From PWVB01 sp964530185 (lineage in GTDB: Bacteria; Chloroflexota; Anaerolineae; B4-G1; SLSP01): DNA of 8,463 nucleotides. The notes below the pieces were generated by a model. That model was not told where the DNA came from, did not search any database, and was given only the letters and a program-made list of their open reading frames with translations. Location: assembly GCA_964530185.1 (NCBI GenBank), contig CAZHBB010000122.1, forward strand, positions 1 through 8,463, in the 5' to 3' direction. Positions 6,915-8,463 of the stretch are shown in pieces. Position 1 is the stretch's first letter. The number at the start of each line of letters is the position of its first letter. The position numbers and the translations under genes were made by a program.

Positions 6915-6942
6915 ATTATCCCTGCAGCGCAGAGATTGTCAA
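6915..6942 (-). promoter_or_regulatory. Sigma70-type promoter for rnd and downstream genes, leaderless type
   Basis: Reading leftward on the minus strand, a perfect -35 TTGACA (6942-6937) is followed by a 16-base spacer and a -10 GATAAT (6920-6915, 5 of 6 consensus). Eight bases (GTTTTACT) separate the -10 from ATG 6906, so transcription would begin about 6908-6906. The -35 overlaps the TGA of xseA. No Shine-Dalgarno sequence stands before the ATG, which agrees with a leaderless message. This is read directly from sequence; activity is inferred. Confidence 0.65.
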
Positions 6943-8195
6943 TCAACCTGGGAAGTAGGTGTATCTTCAACACGCACAGGCACATCGCCGTCGTAGAAGC
7001 GCAAGGCAAGACGTTGGCCCGATGATGTAGCATGCGCCGCTGTCACCGCGTGTCCTGAAGCACGGTCCAGCACCAGCGCATACCCACGCCTTAATACAGA
7101 GGACGTGTTGAGTGCTTCCAGACGAGCCATGAGGCTTCTCAGTCTCTGACTGGCCAGCTCAATCCGATGGGCAGCCAACGCATCGAGACGGGCACTCAGA
7201 TCGTCTACTCGCAGACGGGCACTGGCGATACGCGAGAGTGGTGAAAGATGACGCAAACTGGTGCAGGTGCGTTCCAACCGCTCACGCAGCGTCCGTAGCC
7301 GATGAGCCACGGCCTGAACCAAGCGACTCTGCAGCGAGAGCAGGGATACCCGAAGATCGGCGACATTCGGGGTTGCAATCTCCGCAGCAGCCGAGGGAGT
7401 GGGAGCCCGTCGATCCGCCGCGAAGTCAGCTAGCGTGAAATCTGTTTCATGGCCAACCCCAGAGATGACCGGAAGGCGTGACTTGGCCACTGCGCGCGCG
7501 ACGCGCTCATCATTGAATGCCCACAGGTCCTCGAGCGATCCCCCACCCCGCACTAGGAGGATCACATCCACATCATCCCGCTGGTTTAGACGTTCAAGTG
7601 CCGCCACGATCTGAGATGGGGCCTCCTCACCCTGGACCAAGGTGGGAGAGAGCAACACCCTTACCAGCGGATAGCGTCGCTGCAGGACCCGGAGTACATC
7701 CCGTAACGCAGCGGCATCTGGCGAGGTCACCACTCCGATGGTACGCGGATGTTCCGGCACCGGGCGCTTGCGCCCCTCATCGAAGATCCCCTCGGCATAG
7801 AGCTTGGCCTTCAACCGCTCAAAGGCCTCGAAGAGAGAACCTCGACCAGCTGGCTGCACAAAATCCACGTAAAACTGATATCGTCCCCCCTGCTCGTAGA
7901 CTCCGATCCTGCCATGAGCGAGGACAAGGTCACCCGTCTGAGGCAGATAGGTTAAAAGCCTAGCCTGACCACGCCAAATCACAGCGCCGAGCTGCGCACC
8001 TGGATCCTTGAGCGTAAAATAGACGTGCCCAGACGCGGCACGTCTCACGTTTGACGCTTCCCCCTCGATCCACAGATCTTGAAACCGACTCTCGCTTTCG
8101 ATCAAGACACGGATGCGCCCCGTAACCTCACTTACGGTGAGCGGACGATCTACCTGATTGAGAAAATCCAGTTGATCCCACATAGATCTTGTCAC
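6939..8195 (-). CDS. xseA: Exodeoxyribonuclease VII large subunit
   Basis: This 418-residue protein is the catalytic and DNA-binding subunit of exonuclease VII, which degrades single-stranded DNA from both ends into oligonucleotides. It has the N-terminal OB fold (about 18-113, with LWIEGEASN and GHVYFTLKD), then the catalytic core with TIGVVTSPDAAALRDVL (152-168), RGGGSLEDLWAFNDE (216-230) and SGVGHETDFTLADFAADRRAPTPSAAAE (245-272), a long coiled-coil-like helical region (about 280-365), and SSVLRRGYALVLD (365-377) near the end. Length is normal (about 400-455). The start used is GTG 8195, with AAGG 7 bases upstream overlapping the preceding stop; ATG 8183, four codons later, is an alternative. 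The small subunit gene xseB, often next to xseA, is not in this window. It follows the small membrane protein gene by 10 bases. Confidence 0.95.
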   Translation of the reverse strand: MTRSMWDQLDFLNQVDRPLTVSEVTGRIRVLIESESRFQDLWIEGEASNVRRAASGHVYFTLKDPGAQLGAVIWRGQARLLTYLPQTGDLVLAHGRIGVYEQGGRYQFYVDFVQPAGRGSLFEAFERLKAKLYAEGIFDEGRKRPVPEHPRTIGVVTSPDAAALRDVLRVLQRRYPLVRVLLSPTLVQGEEAPSQIVAALERLNQRDDVDVILLVRGGGSLEDLWAFNDERVARAVAKSRLPVISGVGHETDFTLADFAADRRAPTPSAAAEIATPNVADLRVSLLSLQSRLVQAVAHRLRTLRERLERTCTSLRHLSPLSRIASARLRVDDLSARLDALAAHRIELASQRLRSLMARLEALNTSSVLRRGYALVLDRASGHAVTAAHATSSGQRLALRFYDGDVPVRVEDTPTSQVD

Positions 8196-8205
8196 ACAGA
8201 CGCCT

Positions 8206-8412
8206 TCAGAACAGACGACGCAATGTCACCAAGAAGGCAACGCCACCTCCAAAGACCAATAACCACGTGACGGTCCTCTGACCAATGTCCAGCAACCCCA
8301 ATGCTCCGAAGAGTCCCAGGACATACAAGGTCGCCGCTAGAATGAAAAATACGCGTTCCATTGATGTCAGACTCAGGTGCACACGTCTCACAGACGATCT
8401 TCGTCTTACCAC
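8206..8412 (-). CDS. Small two-helix membrane protein, unknown function
   Basis: I do not recognise this gene. From GTG 8412 it encodes 68 residues: an Arg-rich N-terminus (VRRRSSVRRV), a hydrophobic helix at about 21-41, a short polar turn (DIGQR), a second helix at about 47-64, and a basic tail RRLF. The charge pattern predicts both ends in the cytoplasm. The GTG start is chosen because GGGAGGG lies 4 bases upstream; ATG 8361 would give a 51-residue protein starting MERVFF with no good ribosome site, and the frame also stays open to the window edge. The stop TGA is 10 bases before xseA, and the xseA ribosome site overlaps it, so the two are probably co-expressed. The basic lead-in is not a signal peptide with a visible cleavage site. 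Confidence 0.6.
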   Translation of the reverse strand: MVRRRSSVRRVHLSLTSMERVFFILAATLYVLGLFGALGLLDIGQRTVTWLLVFGGGVAFLVTLRRLF

Positions 8413-8448
8413 AGTGCCCTCCCATTGTGTGAGCAATGCTACAACAGG

Positions 8449-8461
8449 GCCCCGACGGGGC
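8449..8461. other. Short GC hairpin at the window edge
   Basis: GCCCC-GAC-GGGGC forms a perfect 5-base stem with a 3-base loop, about 37 bases upstream of the small membrane protein start. It may be the end of a terminator for an upstream gene or part of the leader of this block, but it has no T run and the window stops two bases further on. Confidence 0.25.
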
Positions 8462-8463
8462 AA

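Noticed and set aside
4334..8195. The three nuclease genes as a defence island
   Set aside because: ExoVII, RNase D and beta-CASP RNases are housekeeping families; no helicase, restriction, toxin, reverse transcriptase or sensor gene accompanies them.
8192..8425. 77-residue minus-strand frame overlapping the small membrane protein
   Set aside because: Out of frame with the hydrophobic protein, without membrane or domain character, and it overlaps the xseA start.
8435..8463. Possible promoter TTGCCC...TAGCAT ahead of the small membrane protein
   Set aside because: Each hexamer matches only 4 of 6, it overlaps the GC hairpin, and it is cut by the window edge.

Overview
The window is a piece of a bacterial chromosome, probably one contig from a draft or metagenome assembly, because it carries a run of exactly 100 N. 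Base composition is moderately GC-rich. No rRNA, tRNA, mobile element, phage gene or CRISPR array is visible. The gene set hints at Chloroflexota or a related deep-branching lineage: a lipoate-ligase variant with an RRMTGGTAVLN motif, a DUF2723 membrane glycosyltransferase, a two-HRDC RNase D and a stand-alone xseA. No phylogenetic marker is present, so this placement is tentative.

Layout. Positions 1-1293 (+) hold the 3' part of an FAD-dependent oxidoreductase gene, broken internally by the N gap at 1071-1170. It converges on a block of six co-directional minus-strand genes across a 151-base spacer (1294-1444) with several small inverted repeats and a possible terminator. Read in transcription order (right to left) the minus block is: a 68-residue two-helix membrane protein (8412-8206), exodeoxyribonuclease VII large subunit xseA (8195-6939), ribonuclease D rnd (6906-5728), a beta-CASP metallo-beta-lactamase-fold RNase (5731-4334), a DUF2723 GT-C type membrane protein (4325-2706), a LipM/LplA-family octanoyl/lipoyl transferase (2709-1900), and YjbQ (1864-1445).

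The genes are tightly packed. Two junctions are ATGA stop/start overlaps (rnd to beta-CASP, and DUF2723 to lipM-like). Others are 8, 10, 32 and 35 bases apart, which is consistent with operon transcription. The clearest regulatory signal is a sigma70-type promoter (TTGACA, 16 bases, GATAAT) that overlaps the xseA stop codon and ends 8 bases before the rnd ATG. It implies an internal promoter giving a leaderless or nearly leaderless rnd message, which fits the lack of a Shine-Dalgarno sequence there.

Functionally the block falls into a nucleic-acid trimming part (ExoVII large subunit, RNase D, beta-CASP nuclease), a membrane glycosyltransferase-like gene, and a cofactor part. LipM-like makes protein-bound lipoate and YjbQ is linked to thiamine phosphate, and both cofactors serve 2-oxoacid dehydrogenases. 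I see mostly recognisable families; nothing here clearly amounts to a new defence or mobile system. The most distinctive points are the internal leaderless-type promoter, the translationally coupled RNase pair, and the absence of xseB next to xseA.
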